From IMG/VR virus record IMGVR_UViG_3300048904_000088, positions 1 through 34,837 of that record: a DNA stretch of 34,837 bases; one strand, given 5' to 3'. Positions 24,218 through 31,361 of this stretch are shown piece by piece. The notes below the pieces were generated by a model. That model saw only the letters and a program-made list of their open reading frames with translations, had not been told where the DNA came from and made no database searches. The stretch is from a virus. Within the stretch, counting starts at the first letter, position 1; each line of letters begins with the position of its first letter. A program made the translations under genes and the position numbers.

Positions 24218-24859
24218 TCACTTGTCTCCCCCTGGCTTATTCGTGTTCTTTGCCACCTCTTTTACCGTTTTGGGCTTTTCTTTCAATTTCAGGAGGATAA
24301 GTACCGCATGCTCCGGAGTTTCGGCAATTTCGGCCAACTTTTTCTTTACCGTTTCTGCCTGCTCCTCCGTATAGTTGAGCCGGATTTGCTTAACGTGCGC
24401 CAAACGGCTCTGGCTGGTTGGTGGCAATTCCTTTGGGTCAAGCTCCGGCAATGCCCCCTCATCAAACTTTAATCCCCAGCCCTCCAGCTCTGAAATATTC
24501 CACTCCTCTTTGAGAATATCATGATCCCATTCACCCCATTGCACATTGTCCTTTATCATGAACTCTTTGAGCTGGGCCGGTGTGAGGTCTTTGGCCCGCC
24601 TTACCGGGAAATGATCCCAGCCCAAAGCCTTGCATGCCTTTAACCGCTGGTTGCCCGCAACCAAATATCCCTCCTCATCCACAATGCCGGTGCGTATCAA
24701 CATCATTTCCGGAAAACCGGCAATGGATGTTTTCAAGCTCTCCAGCTCCGCATGAGTTATAAACTTTGGGTTGCCTGGGTGTTCCCGCACGTCCGAAATG
24801 GGCCACCACTCCAATTTGCTCTCCTCTTTCTGCATTAACTGCTCAACTGTCTGGTGCAT
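24218..24859 (-). CDS. ParB-like N-terminal domain protein
   Basis: A 213-residue protein with a ParB/sulfiredoxin-type N-terminal domain: EHPGNPKFITHAELESLKTSI, then LVAGNQRLKACKALGWDHFPV, where GNQRLKACKALG (about 69-80) corresponds to the conserved G(N/E)xRxxAxxxxG motif that binds CTP/ATP or has nuclease-like activity in the family. The C-terminal half is charged and helical. In phages such proteins often lie near the terminase or with DNA methylases and may act in modification, transcription or packaging. It starts 3 bases after the small membrane gene. The function here is not determined. Confidence 0.75.
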   Translation of the reverse strand: MHQTVEQLMQKEESKLEWWPISDVREHPGNPKFITHAELESLKTSIAGFPEMMLIRTGIVDEEGYLVAGNQRLKACKALGWDHFPVRRAKDLTPAQLKEFMIKDNVQWGEWDHDILKEEWNISELEGWGLKFDEGALPELDPKELPPTSQSRLAHVKQIRLNYTEEQAETVKKKLAEIAETPEHAVLILLKLKEKPKTVKEVAKNTNKPGGDK

Positions 24860-24862
24860 GGC

Positions 24863-25117
24863 TTATTTCTGGTTTTTTAATTGGTTATAGGTTCTTTTGA
24901 TAATAGCCCGCGCCCGCACCCTGTTAATGGCCGCAATGAGCCGTCCCCGTATTCCGTAATAATCCACGGCCCAAAATGCGAAATCCAACACCCAATCCAA
25001 TATCAGGAATGCAATTATTCTCCACCACGGGCAAGTTGCCAATGTGCCTATGCCGGCCACCTTTCCAAATAGGAACAACACAAAGAAAGAGTTGGCCAAT
25101 GTTAATTTGTTTCTCAT
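24863..25117 (-). CDS. Small two-helix membrane protein
   Basis: 84 residues. Hydrophobic segments at about 8-27 and 32-50, then a basic tail (RGRLIAAINRVRARAIIKRTYNQLKNQK) that should remain cytoplasmic. A promoter-like box (25136-25143) lies 18 bases before the ATG, so it is the first gene of the unit that also carries the ParB-like and small terminase genes. No family is recognised. Confidence 0.55.
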   Translation of the reverse strand: MRNKLTLANSFFVLFLFGKVAGIGTLATCPWWRIIAFLILDWVLDFAFWAVDYYGIRGRLIAAINRVRARAIIKRTYNQLKNQK

Positions 25118-25135
25118 TGAGTTTCAATTTTGTTT

Positions 25136-25143
25136 CAAACTTA
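25136..25143 (-). promoter_or_regulatory. Promoter -7 box TAAGTTTG
   Basis: An exact TAnnTTTG match on the minus strand, 18 bases before the ATG at 25117 and downstream of a terminator. No good -33 TTTG lies at 19-21 bases; the terminator T run occupies that place. Confidence 0.5.
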
Positions 25144-25162
25144 GTGAAAGAATCTTGCAAAT

Positions 25163-25188
25163 AAAAAACCGGGTGATCTCTCACCCGG
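25163..25188 (-). terminator. Terminator after the hexapeptide-repeat gene
   Basis: The perfect hairpin CCGGGTGA with TCACCCGG around a 4-base loop is followed by TTTTTTATTT on the minus strand. Confidence 0.9.
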
Positions 25189-25232
25189 CCTGAACTGTGT
25201 TGCTCGTTAACCCAAAAACTGCAACAACCTCT

Positions 25233-26012
25233 TTAGATTACCGCCTCCGTCTTTTCATCGGGTTTCATTTTCGGCTCGGTAATGGTTATGTTTTTCAACT
25301 GCTCCTCTGTGAATGCATTCTTTTCATGGAATGCGGCCACAATCTCAATATAACCGGCATACTCTGCAATTTGCTCCTTTGTGTATTCCTCATTTTCGCC
25401 AATTGCCTTGTACTTTTCGCGCCATTTCTTAATGGTGTATTTTTTGCACCCTATTTGAATGGCATCCTCACCCCACCAGGAGACAGCGTGACGTGATCCG
25501 CTTATGCATATAGCTTTTACAACTGCATCGTTTGGCACCTTTCCCTCATAGCCAATGCGGGTGTTGTCGCCAATGCTGGTGTTGTCGCCAATGCTGGTGT
25601 TGTCGCCAATGCGGGTGTTGTAGCCAATGCGGGTGTTGTCGCCAATGCTGGTGTTGTCGCCAATGCTGGTGTTGTCGCCAATGCGGGTGTTGTCGCCAAT
25701 GCTGGTGTTGTAGCCAATGCGGGTGTTGTCGCCAATGCTGGTGTTGTCGCCAATGCTGGTGTTGTCGCCAATGCTGGTGTTGTAGCCAATGCGGGTGTTG
25801 TCGCCAATGCTGGTGTTGTCGCCAATGCTGGTGTTGTCGCCAATGCTGGTGTTGTCGCCAATGCTGGTGTTGTAGCCAATGCGGGTGTTGTCGCCAATGC
25901 TGGCTGTGGGGTGAATATAAATTTTGCGCTTTGCCAACTCCTCCTGGCAAGTATCGAAATCAAACGGCATCCAGCCTTGTCCGTCAACGAATAAATAAAT
26001 GTGCTTTTTCAT
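25233..26012 (-). CDS. Hexapeptide-repeat (left-handed beta-helix) protein
   Basis: 259 residues. N-terminal domain about 1-35 (MKKHIYLFVDGQGWMPFDF), then about 20 hexapeptides of the form IGDNTS, IGDNTR or IGYNTS (roughly 37-155), and a C-terminal domain (ISGSRHAVSWWGEDAIQIGC, then EEYTKEQIAEYAGYIEIV). Each hexapeptide fits the LbetaH consensus [LIV]-[GAED]-x-x-[STAV]-x, three per coil, so the middle should form a rod of about 6-7 coils. No acyltransferase His is visible in the repeats. The C-terminal SGSRHxVSxWGxDxIxIGC pattern seems to be a recurring phage module. Possible surface or host-modification role; the function is unknown. Confidence 0.7.
   Translation of the reverse strand: MKKHIYLFVDGQGWMPFDFDTCQEELAKRKIYIHPTASIGDNTRIGYNTSIGDNTSIGDNTSIGDNTSIGDNTRIGYNTSIGDNTSIGDNTSIGDNTRIGYNTSIGDNTRIGDNTSIGDNTSIGDNTRIGYNTRIGDNTSIGDNTSIGDNTRIGYEGKVPNDAVVKAICISGSRHAVSWWGEDAIQIGCKKYTIKKWREKYKAIGENEEYTKEQIAEYAGYIEIVAAFHEKNAFTEEQLKNITITEPKMKPDEKTEAVI
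25552..25893 (-). repeat. 18-bp tandem repeat, 19 units
   Basis: Nineteen consecutive 18-base units of CCAATG(C/G)(T/G)GGTGTTGT(C/A)G type on the plus strand fill the 342 bases exactly. Variation is limited to a few positions that give Asp/Tyr and Ser/Arg choices in the protein. Because no unit contains a stop in three other frames, long shadow ORFs run across it. Confidence 0.95.
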
Positions 26013-26051
26013 TTTATGTGTGTTGTTTTTTTGATTTAAATTATTGAAAAA

Positions 26052-26294
26052 TTATTGTTGGTATTTCTGGTAAATGAAAAAGCGTTGGCCCACAACCTCC
26101 GTTGTGACATTGGCAAAGGTGTCTCCAAATACCTCTTTGACCTTAACCAATGATTTCTCATGATCTGCTGGGCTTTGCTTCATGCCCATAAGGTGCCGCA
26201 CCTCCCATTTCAGGTTGTCCCCCTCTGTTGTTATTGTTATCAATGAGGCCGGGAAAAGTTTGCGTAATCCGTTTTTGAATTTTGTAATGTCCAT
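26052..26294 (-). CDS. Small hypothetical protein
   Basis: 80 residues, soluble, mixed alpha/beta (MDITKFKNGLRKLFPASLIT, ending VTTEVVGQRFFIYQKYQQ). It starts 4 bases after the upstream gene's stop and ends the unit before the repeat gene. No motif is recognised. Confidence 0.5.
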   Translation of the reverse strand: MDITKFKNGLRKLFPASLITITTEGDNLKWEVRHLMGMKQSPADHEKSLVKVKEVFGDTFANVTTEVVGQRFFIYQKYQQ

Positions 26295-26298
26295 AAAG

Positions 26299-26688
26299 TT
26301 ATTTTTCTGATATTATTAATTGTGGTGCCGTTAACTGCAACGTGATCTCATCACGCCGTTTTTCAATGTTAGTAATTTGTTCATTCATTCCCGCCGTTAC
26401 TTTGCAAATTGCCTCCTTAAATGCTTTCTGGGCATTGTCCACTCCCACAAAGTAATTGGGCCGGCTTACCTCCCCATCATAATCAACATTCACACTTTCG
26501 ATCCTGTTGCCTATATGTCCACGATCATTAAACCCTAACTCAACGCCCCACGTTGAGAACTTAATGGAATTGTAATGCACCTCCAACACTCTGGGGTTTT
26601 TATCAACGTCAACAAGCTCAAAAAGACGCATTGGCATAAACCCTTTGCGGAACTCCGCTAACTGCTGTATTGAAACATTTTTATTCAT
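26299..26688 (-). CDS. Hypothetical protein
   Basis: 129 residues from the ATG at 26688; the frame extends upstream to 26880 but would lie wholly inside the neighbouring gene. AAGGAGG lies 6 bases before this ATG, supporting the start. It overlaps the ASCH/zinc protein by 8 bases. A beta-rich first half (RLFELVDVDKNPRVLEVHYN, then STWGVELGFND) is followed by a helical C-terminus. Unknown role. Confidence 0.55.
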   Translation of the reverse strand: MNKNVSIQQLAEFRKGFMPMRLFELVDVDKNPRVLEVHYNSIKFSTWGVELGFNDRGHIGNRIESVNVDYDGEVSRPNYFVGVDNAQKAFKEAICKVTAGMNEQITNIEKRRDEITLQLTAPQLIISEK

Positions 26689-27802
26689 TTGCCCCTCCTT
26701 CTGTTTTGGCCATAAACTCCGGCAAGTCGTGGCCGGTTTCGGCCTTGTAAGCCTCATTTTGATTCCGGTGAGCCTGGGCAATACCTGCTGGGCTGGCCCC
26801 CTCCAATTTGTTCTCAATGGCTGGGCCTGCCTGCAAGTCCTCATTGAGCCCGTGGCACCCGTCACTCTCCTCCAGCTCATCCCAACCGCATGTTGGGCAA
26901 TGGAGGTATGAACTTAAGCAATAATTGCACGGAGGGTTGTTGAAGCATGTGCAACCCTCACCCTCATAAGCAAAAGCAATTTTGCCGGTGCATCCGTCAC
27001 GGTTACAAATTGCCCCCTCCTCAATGCCCAACGGCTCCCATTTAACCGGAAAACTATAAACCATATTTTCCGTGTTTGCCGGCACCCCTGGTAGTGGGTC
27101 AATCCTTAAATTTTGAAACCGCTTTTGCATTTCCTTATCCTCCGATTGTGCAAATACTTTCCAGGCATCGTTGCCACCCTCTGTGTCAATTGCCCACTCA
27201 TTGGCCTTTGGGTATGGCACCGGCTGCAATGTTGATCTCTCTGCCAACCACTCCGGGGAAACGGTCATTGTGTGCGCTCCTGGTTTGCTGGCCGGAACAA
27301 TAAACTCCGGGCCTCCATTAATATGAACACCGCCCGGAGGAAATGTTGGCTCCCTTTGAGGCTGTGGTGCCCGCTGCATTGTGTCCAAACGGGCCAAATC
27401 TCCGTCATACGTGAATTTTGTCCAATGGATCAATTTCCAGGTTAAAGAGGTATTGTAATAGGCTAAAAAATCATTCAGCGTTTCAAAGCCATCATTGGCG
27501 GCAAGCAATAACATTTCCATTACCCCCAGCCTCCGGCCATCAATGAAAATTTCCGGAGTGTTGCCGTTTTCTGGGTACTTAAATGAAACCGTTTGCACAC
27601 TTGTGATTACCTGTTTACCTCCCCACCTTTGGGGCTTTCCCGATCTGACACCATACGCGAAATGCACGGTGTCCCCAGCTCTCCATGTGTTCTTTCTATC
27701 CTCTTTGAGAATATGAATTTTTTTGCCGGCCAACACCTTTTCTTTAAAGTGGGTTTTTCGGCCACGCTTTCCGGGAAATACTTTGGGAAATCCTAATAAC
27801 AT
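26681..27802 (-). CDS. ASCH-like domain protein with C-terminal zinc-ribbon region
   Basis: 373 residues. The first 120 resemble the ASCH/PUA-like fold: FPKVFPGKRGRKTHFKEKVL, then KIHILKEDRKNTWRAGDTVHFAYGVRSG, then IFIDGRRLGVMEMLLLAANDGF. That is the G...K..T.R..W..GD arrangement of ASCH proteins, some of which bind RNA or modified bases. A Pro-rich middle (about 145-200) leads to a Cys-rich region at about 264-314 with five CxxC- or CxC-type clusters (CNRDGCTG, CTCFNNPPCNYC, CPTC) that should bind two or more zinc ions. The combination suggests a nucleic-acid-binding protein. It opens the small-gene cluster 27802-26052. Confidence 0.55.
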   Translation of the reverse strand: MLLGFPKVFPGKRGRKTHFKEKVLAGKKIHILKEDRKNTWRAGDTVHFAYGVRSGKPQRWGGKQVITSVQTVSFKYPENGNTPEIFIDGRRLGVMEMLLLAANDGFETLNDFLAYYNTSLTWKLIHWTKFTYDGDLARLDTMQRAPQPQREPTFPPGGVHINGGPEFIVPASKPGAHTMTVSPEWLAERSTLQPVPYPKANEWAIDTEGGNDAWKVFAQSEDKEMQKRFQNLRIDPLPGVPANTENMVYSFPVKWEPLGIEEGAICNRDGCTGKIAFAYEGEGCTCFNNPPCNYCLSSYLHCPTCGWDELEESDGCHGLNEDLQAGPAIENKLEGASPAGIAQAHRNQNEAYKAETGHDLPEFMAKTEGGANE

Positions 27803-27835
27803 TGCTTTTTTGATTAATGGTTGTGTGTGAGAAAT

Positions 27836-28033
27836 TTATTCAATTGTGATCTTTACCGATGTTACAAATTGTCTGCCTCCTGCAATTTCTTTTGATACCA
27901 TATCTAACCCAGATAGTTTAAAATCATTGCTGGAGCATTTCACGGAAAACTCATTAAGTAGCTTATATATTTTCCCCTCAACTATTCTTTTTTCCGCTGC
28001 AAGCTCTGAGGCTGTTAGTTTTTGCTTTTCCAT
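27836..28033 (-). CDS. Small hypothetical protein
   Basis: 65 residues from the ATG at 28033, which overlaps the lipoprotein stop by one base (TAATG); the frame could start at 28042. N-terminal helix rich in Lys/Glu (KLTASELAAEKRIVEGKIYK) and a beta-prone C-terminus (RQFVTSVKITIE). Translationally coupled to the lipoprotein. No family is recognised. Confidence 0.5.
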   Translation of the reverse strand: MEKQKLTASELAAEKRIVEGKIYKLLNEFSVKCSSNDFKLSGLDMVSKEIAGGRQFVTSVKITIE

Positions 28034-28296
28034 TATTTGCAAGTAACGGTTGTTACATACAAAGTATCATTGGCTTTCCAATTCTTGGATTGCTCTTTTT
28101 CGTAGCGGGTAATTTCGCCGGCATCCATATCACATTTGGCCGCGCTGTCTTTCGTGTACGTGCTATTGGGTGAAGCAACGCCGGCATTGATCCGTGATTT
28201 TGATGTTACTGTCTTACAAGTGTAACAATTGGTTGCCTTTTTTGAGCATGAGGCAAGTGACAAACATGCAACGGAAATAATGATGAATTTTTTCAT
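28033..28296 (-). CDS. Phage-encoded lipoprotein
   Basis: 87 residues with a clear lipoprotein signal: MKKFIIISVACLSLASCSKK, with lipobox LASC so that Cys 17 would be lipidated and the protein anchored in a membrane. The mature part contains TNCYTCKT and ends VTTVTCK, giving several Cys residues that could form disulfides in the periplasm. It has its own promoter (28313-28320) behind a terminator. Phage lipoproteins often block superinfection or modify the host envelope; that role is a family-level guess. TNCYTCK also occurs in the structural protein at 11965-13059. Confidence 0.72.
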   Translation of the reverse strand: MKKFIIISVACLSLASCSKKATNCYTCKTVTSKSRINAGVASPNSTYTKDSAAKCDMDAGEITRYEKEQSKNWKANDTLYVTTVTCK

Positions 28297-28312
28297 GAGA
28301 ATTATTTTTTAC

Positions 28313-28320
28313 CAAAAGTA
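28313..28320 (-). promoter_or_regulatory. Promoter -7 box TACTTTTG for the lipoprotein gene
   Basis: An exact TAnnTTTG match on the minus strand, 16 bases before the ATG at 28296. A phased GAAAC tract (28340-28366) covers the -33 and upstream region; TTTC stands where TTTG is expected. The identical box precedes the plus-strand gene at 31399. Confidence 0.6.
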
Positions 28321-28339
28321 GGAGGTTATTTTGAATTTT

Positions 28340-28366
28340 GAAACTTTTTTGAAACTTTTTTGAAAG
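28340..28366. repeat. 11-bp-phased GAAAC tract, three copies
   Basis: GAAAC at 28340 and 28351 and GAAAG at 28362 on the plus strand, separated by six T residues each time, giving an exact 11-base period. It lies directly upstream of the lipoprotein -7 box. Confidence 0.75.
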
Positions 28367-28387
28367 TTTGCATTAAATACGGGTACT

Positions 28388-28410
28388 AAAAAGGGGGCTA
28401 AATGCCCCCT
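28388..28410 (-). terminator. Terminator after the 728-residue tail protein gene
   Basis: The hairpin AGGGGGC with GCCCCCT around a 5-base loop is followed by TTTTTAG on the minus strand, a few bases past the stop codon at 28414. Confidence 0.85.
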
Positions 28411-28413
28411 CTG

Positions 28414-30600
28414 TTATATCCTGAAAATTAGGTCAACCCGCATTATTTGGTCTGTGGGTTTCCATTCGGCCCGCTTGACGCATCCCGTTGCGGCCAATGC
28501 TGTGTTGATATACTCATGCGGGTTGAATGAGGCAACACAACAAAGTTTGAACGGCAACCTCACCTGTCTCTTTATGAACTTCACAGAATCAAATGAGGTT
28601 GTAACCCCGTTCATTGTGCCGGTGCTGGCATTTCTATCTGACATATAAAAGTTGGCATGGAGCAATGCAAACCCCATAACGTTGTTGTAAATGTCCGTTG
28701 TGTTGAGAATCGTTGGAGCCGTCACCCCGCCACGCAACCCGCCGCCAATGTCCCGTGTTGCAATGAATGTAAACCCGTCATCCGCAATTACCCCTTTCTT
28801 TACATCGGAGGTCACTTTGTAAGCGTTATTTGTTTTGTTGTCCACTACCTGGGTTTCCGATCCTCCGGAGTTGAGCAAAATGAAATAAACGTCATTGGTA
28901 ACTCTTTTCATATCGCGGGAAAATATGTTTTCTTTCTCCTTACGATTTACACAAAATCCGTCATAGGTAATTGGCAGGCCGGCAAAGTCATCATTTGGGG
29001 TAAACGTTACAATTTCGCGGGCCTCCTGAAATGAAAACATTTCCTTTGCTGGTAAGTTGTCAATGTCATAAGTGTATTGCCTTTTGCCTGCCAACATTGC
29101 GTTTAATGGTGGCACGGAAAGGTCAATTGCGCCTGGGTAAAGGAAATACCCGGAGCTGATATGCTCCAACCGGAAATCATTGCCAAAAATGCAATACTTC
29201 ACCTGAAATTGATACCACAACCATTTAAATAACTCCTCCGGTGTATAGGTGCCAACGGTTGCCGGCTCCGTGGCCCAGGGCCGTTTTACATCTGACTTTT
29301 GGAACATCAATATTTGATCCGTGTACGTGGGTTGGCCCGTCACCGGATTTGTGGAGGTTACGGTGTCGGGGTTGATCTGGAAAAATTCACTCTTAACGGT
29401 TAAGCCTGGGCAACAATGGGCCACAGCCTGCACAATTACATCATTGAGCGGTATGCCGTTTGGAATATGCTTTAGGCCATAAACATTTTTCCACCCGTCC
29501 AACCCGTGCTGATCCTCATTTGGCTCAACAATGTTGGTTGTTTCCCCAATAACGTAATTGGAGTAAATGTAATAAATGTAGTTATCCTCCAAAGGTATTG
29601 ACGGAGCTGGAGGCACGGTAAACGGGTGTACTTTCCGTTTTCTGGGCACCATTTTGGGAGGCCGTGCATACTTGTCCGCACCGGCAAATGTTTCAATGTA
29701 AATCCAATCTGGTGTCATTGGTGTGCCTGCCAACACCCATACATACTCACGGCACCATTTGAACCATGCCCAATATGCCATTGTTTCCGCTCCGCTGCCT
29801 GTGTCCTTTTCGCCAATTATATCATACCGGAAAGAGGACAACCGCCAACCAACCGCCGCTGCGTCATAAGCCCCGTTAAAATACGGGTAACTATCATGGT
29901 AAGGGTTTGACCCCACACTAAGTAATTCATGATAATCAACGGGGTTTCTGGTGCGCTCTGACAAGTCAATGGAGGCAAACAACACGCTCCCACTTTCTGG
30001 GTTGAATGCGTCACGCTCCTCTCCCTCGCATCCAAACAATGGGAACTCACAACGCCGGTTGGGAAACCATTGGAACGTTTGCGCGGCAAACGGAAATGAA
30101 AAGCCGCTGGCCGGCTCATGGCTCTCCCAATACTCAAACAATGGCACGTAATCATAAAGCTCAACCGGTGTTGGGCCTGCTCCTGCTGCATCAAAAATAT
30201 TGAGCTTGTCAACCTTGTACAAATTCAAACATTCGTATGGGTCTGGGCATATTACCGGGAAAGTCACTTGGCATTTGTCCAAATCCCAATGGCCATCACT
30301 CAACCGGATTTTGGTGCCCGGCAAAATCTCAGCTCCACCGCACCCAGGCATGTACATTTTCAAAAGCATTTCCGCACATCTATATCCGTCCGTTTCCCTC
30401 GCATACAACCAATTAAAATCAGCTCCAGCGAAAACCAATGATCCGTCCGCTTTAATGTCATATGCAAACCGTGGGTTGTCATCCTCATTTGATAGTGTCC
30501 ACGATATAACCAAAGAACTCTCATTGAGCGGTGTTGGGTCATATGTCCCGTAACCGTCCAAATCTAGCTGGTAAGTAAGTTTATTAGCTGGCAGTTTCAT
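28414..30600 (-). CDS. Large tail/baseplate-like protein
   Basis: A 728-residue protein rich in aromatic residues and Cys (GCGGAEI, PLFGCEGEERDAF, HCCPGLTVKSEFFQI), with beta-rich ends. The N-terminus LTYQLDLDGYGTYDPTPLNESSLVISWTL looks like a small beta-barrel domain; the middle (about 380-480) contains PEELFKWLWYQFQVKYCIFG followed by FRLEHISSGYF, a combination seen in tail hub or tip proteins that sense host contact. I do not recognise a precise family. It is read after the cysteine peptidase gene and separated from the main tail cluster by more than 18 kb, so the tail genes are split. The next start has an exact TAnnTTTG box 14 bases upstream. Confidence 0.55.
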   Translation of the reverse strand: MKLPANKLTYQLDLDGYGTYDPTPLNESSLVISWTLSNEDDNPRFAYDIKADGSLVFAGADFNWLYARETDGYRCAEMLLKMYMPGCGGAEILPGTKIRLSDGHWDLDKCQVTFPVICPDPYECLNLYKVDKLNIFDAAGAGPTPVELYDYVPLFEYWESHEPASGFSFPFAAQTFQWFPNRRCEFPLFGCEGEERDAFNPESGSVLFASIDLSERTRNPVDYHELLSVGSNPYHDSYPYFNGAYDAAAVGWRLSSFRYDIIGEKDTGSGAETMAYWAWFKWCREYVWVLAGTPMTPDWIYIETFAGADKYARPPKMVPRKRKVHPFTVPPAPSIPLEDNYIYYIYSNYVIGETTNIVEPNEDQHGLDGWKNVYGLKHIPNGIPLNDVIVQAVAHCCPGLTVKSEFFQINPDTVTSTNPVTGQPTYTDQILMFQKSDVKRPWATEPATVGTYTPEELFKWLWYQFQVKYCIFGNDFRLEHISSGYFLYPGAIDLSVPPLNAMLAGKRQYTYDIDNLPAKEMFSFQEAREIVTFTPNDDFAGLPITYDGFCVNRKEKENIFSRDMKRVTNDVYFILLNSGGSETQVVDNKTNNAYKVTSDVKKGVIADDGFTFIATRDIGGGLRGGVTAPTILNTTDIYNNVMGFALLHANFYMSDRNASTGTMNGVTTSFDSVKFIKRQVRLPFKLCCVASFNPHEYINTALAATGCVKRAEWKPTDQIMRVDLIFRI

Positions 30601-30614
30601 AACTCAATTTTTAT

Positions 30615-30622
30615 CAAAGCTA
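30615..30622 (-). promoter_or_regulatory. Promoter-like box TAGCTTTG before the 728-residue gene
   Basis: An exact TAnnTTTG match on the minus strand, 14 bases before the ATG at 30600 and overlapping the end of the A/T-rich stretch after the peptidase stop. No clear -33 element. Confidence 0.4.
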
Positions 30623-30623
30623 A

Positions 30624-31127
30624 TTAAATTAAATGGCCGCTCTCCTCCGGAACAAATGCAACAAATTGGTTGTGCCTGTCGCTGAAAAGGAGGCTCACGG
30701 AAATGATGTGATAATTTTTAATAAACCAAAGAATTTCCACCTCAAACACCTCCTCCTCACAACTATCAACAACATACCACTTTCCCGTTGCAAGGTTGCG
30801 AATTAAGCCCAGGTAATGCAACGCTCCGGAGGGCCGTGCAAATGAAATCAGGTATGGCACCAATCCTGAATCCATGCCCTCCATCTTGTCAGAAAAGAAA
30901 GATACATTGGCCTTATCAAATCGGTTGCCCACGCGAAACTCCAGCTTTGTGAGGAATAGCGGATAAATTGACAACCCGCCCTCTGATAGCTTTTTATTCA
31001 AATCCACCAAAGCCTCCCCGTCCTCCGTGGGGAGCTTGGCAATAAATTCTTTCTCATTGAATAAGTTGGCAAGAGTGTACGATCCACACCCAAATTGAGT
31101 TGTTTGCCTGAATGGAATTTTTTTCAT
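30624..31127 (-). CDS. C39/papain-like cysteine peptidase
   Basis: 167 residues. The N-terminus reads MKKIPFRQTTQFGCGSYTLA, with candidate oxyanion Gln 8 or 11 and catalytic Cys 14 in QxxCGxxxLxN, the usual start of C39-type peptidases. His 104 lies in GALHYLGLI and Asp 121 in KWYVVDS, 17 residues later, giving a full Cys-His-Asp set with normal C39 spacing. There is no signal peptide, transporter or membrane domain, unlike bacteriocin-export C39 enzymes. C39 enzymes cut after Gly-Gly-type leaders (established), which suggests a link to the Gly-ending leaders on five virion proteins here. A tail-tip peptidoglycan or host-targeted protease is the main alternative. Followed by a large tail gene. 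Confidence 0.6.
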   Translation of the reverse strand: MKKIPFRQTTQFGCGSYTLANLFNEKEFIAKLPTEDGEALVDLNKKLSEGGLSIYPLFLTKLEFRVGNRFDKANVSFFSDKMEGMDSGLVPYLISFARPSGALHYLGLIRNLATGKWYVVDSCEEEVFEVEILWFIKNYHIISVSLLFSDRHNQFVAFVPEESGHLI

Positions 31128-31142
31128 GTTGTGCGCTTGCTT

Positions 31143-31361
31143 TTATTGTTTGATTGAAATTACACCTTTGCCCCATTCAACAACCCCGATCTCCACGGGC
31201 ACCACTTTCCACCCGTACATCTTTTGAGCATCTGGAAATGTTATTTTCAAACCGGCCACGCTGTTGGCCTTTGCTCCCCTGCTTGACGGAGCCAATGTTG
31301 ACAAATCGAAATGCCCCGCTCTGGTCTTAAGGACAAACATTTTTTTAATTACTGTTGCCAT
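31143..31361 (-). CDS. Small hypothetical protein
   Basis: 72 residues, basic N-terminus (MATVIKKMFVLKTRAGHFDL), beta-prone C-terminus (GWKVVPVEIGVVEWGKGVIS). First gene of the unit containing the cysteine peptidase and the large tail protein, and divergent from the plus-strand secreted protein with 37 bases between starts. No motif is recognised. Confidence 0.5.
   Translation of the reverse strand: MATVIKKMFVLKTRAGHFDLSTLAPSSRGAKANSVAGLKITFPDAQKMYGWKVVPVEIGVVEWGKGVISIKQ

Noticed and set aside
25552-25893. CRISPR array
   Set aside because: Direct repeats of 18 bases without spacers; the period is exact and coding.
25532-26047. Long plus-strand and alternative minus-strand ORFs across the repeat (Cys-rich or Ala/Leu/Thr repeats)
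   Set aside because: They exist only because the 18-bp unit has no stop in those frames; flanking sequence and the LbetaH consensus support the 25233-26012 frame.
28033-28296. Ordinary secreted, non-lipidated protein
   Set aside because: The lipobox LASC at the end of the hydrophobic segment clearly indicates a lipoprotein.
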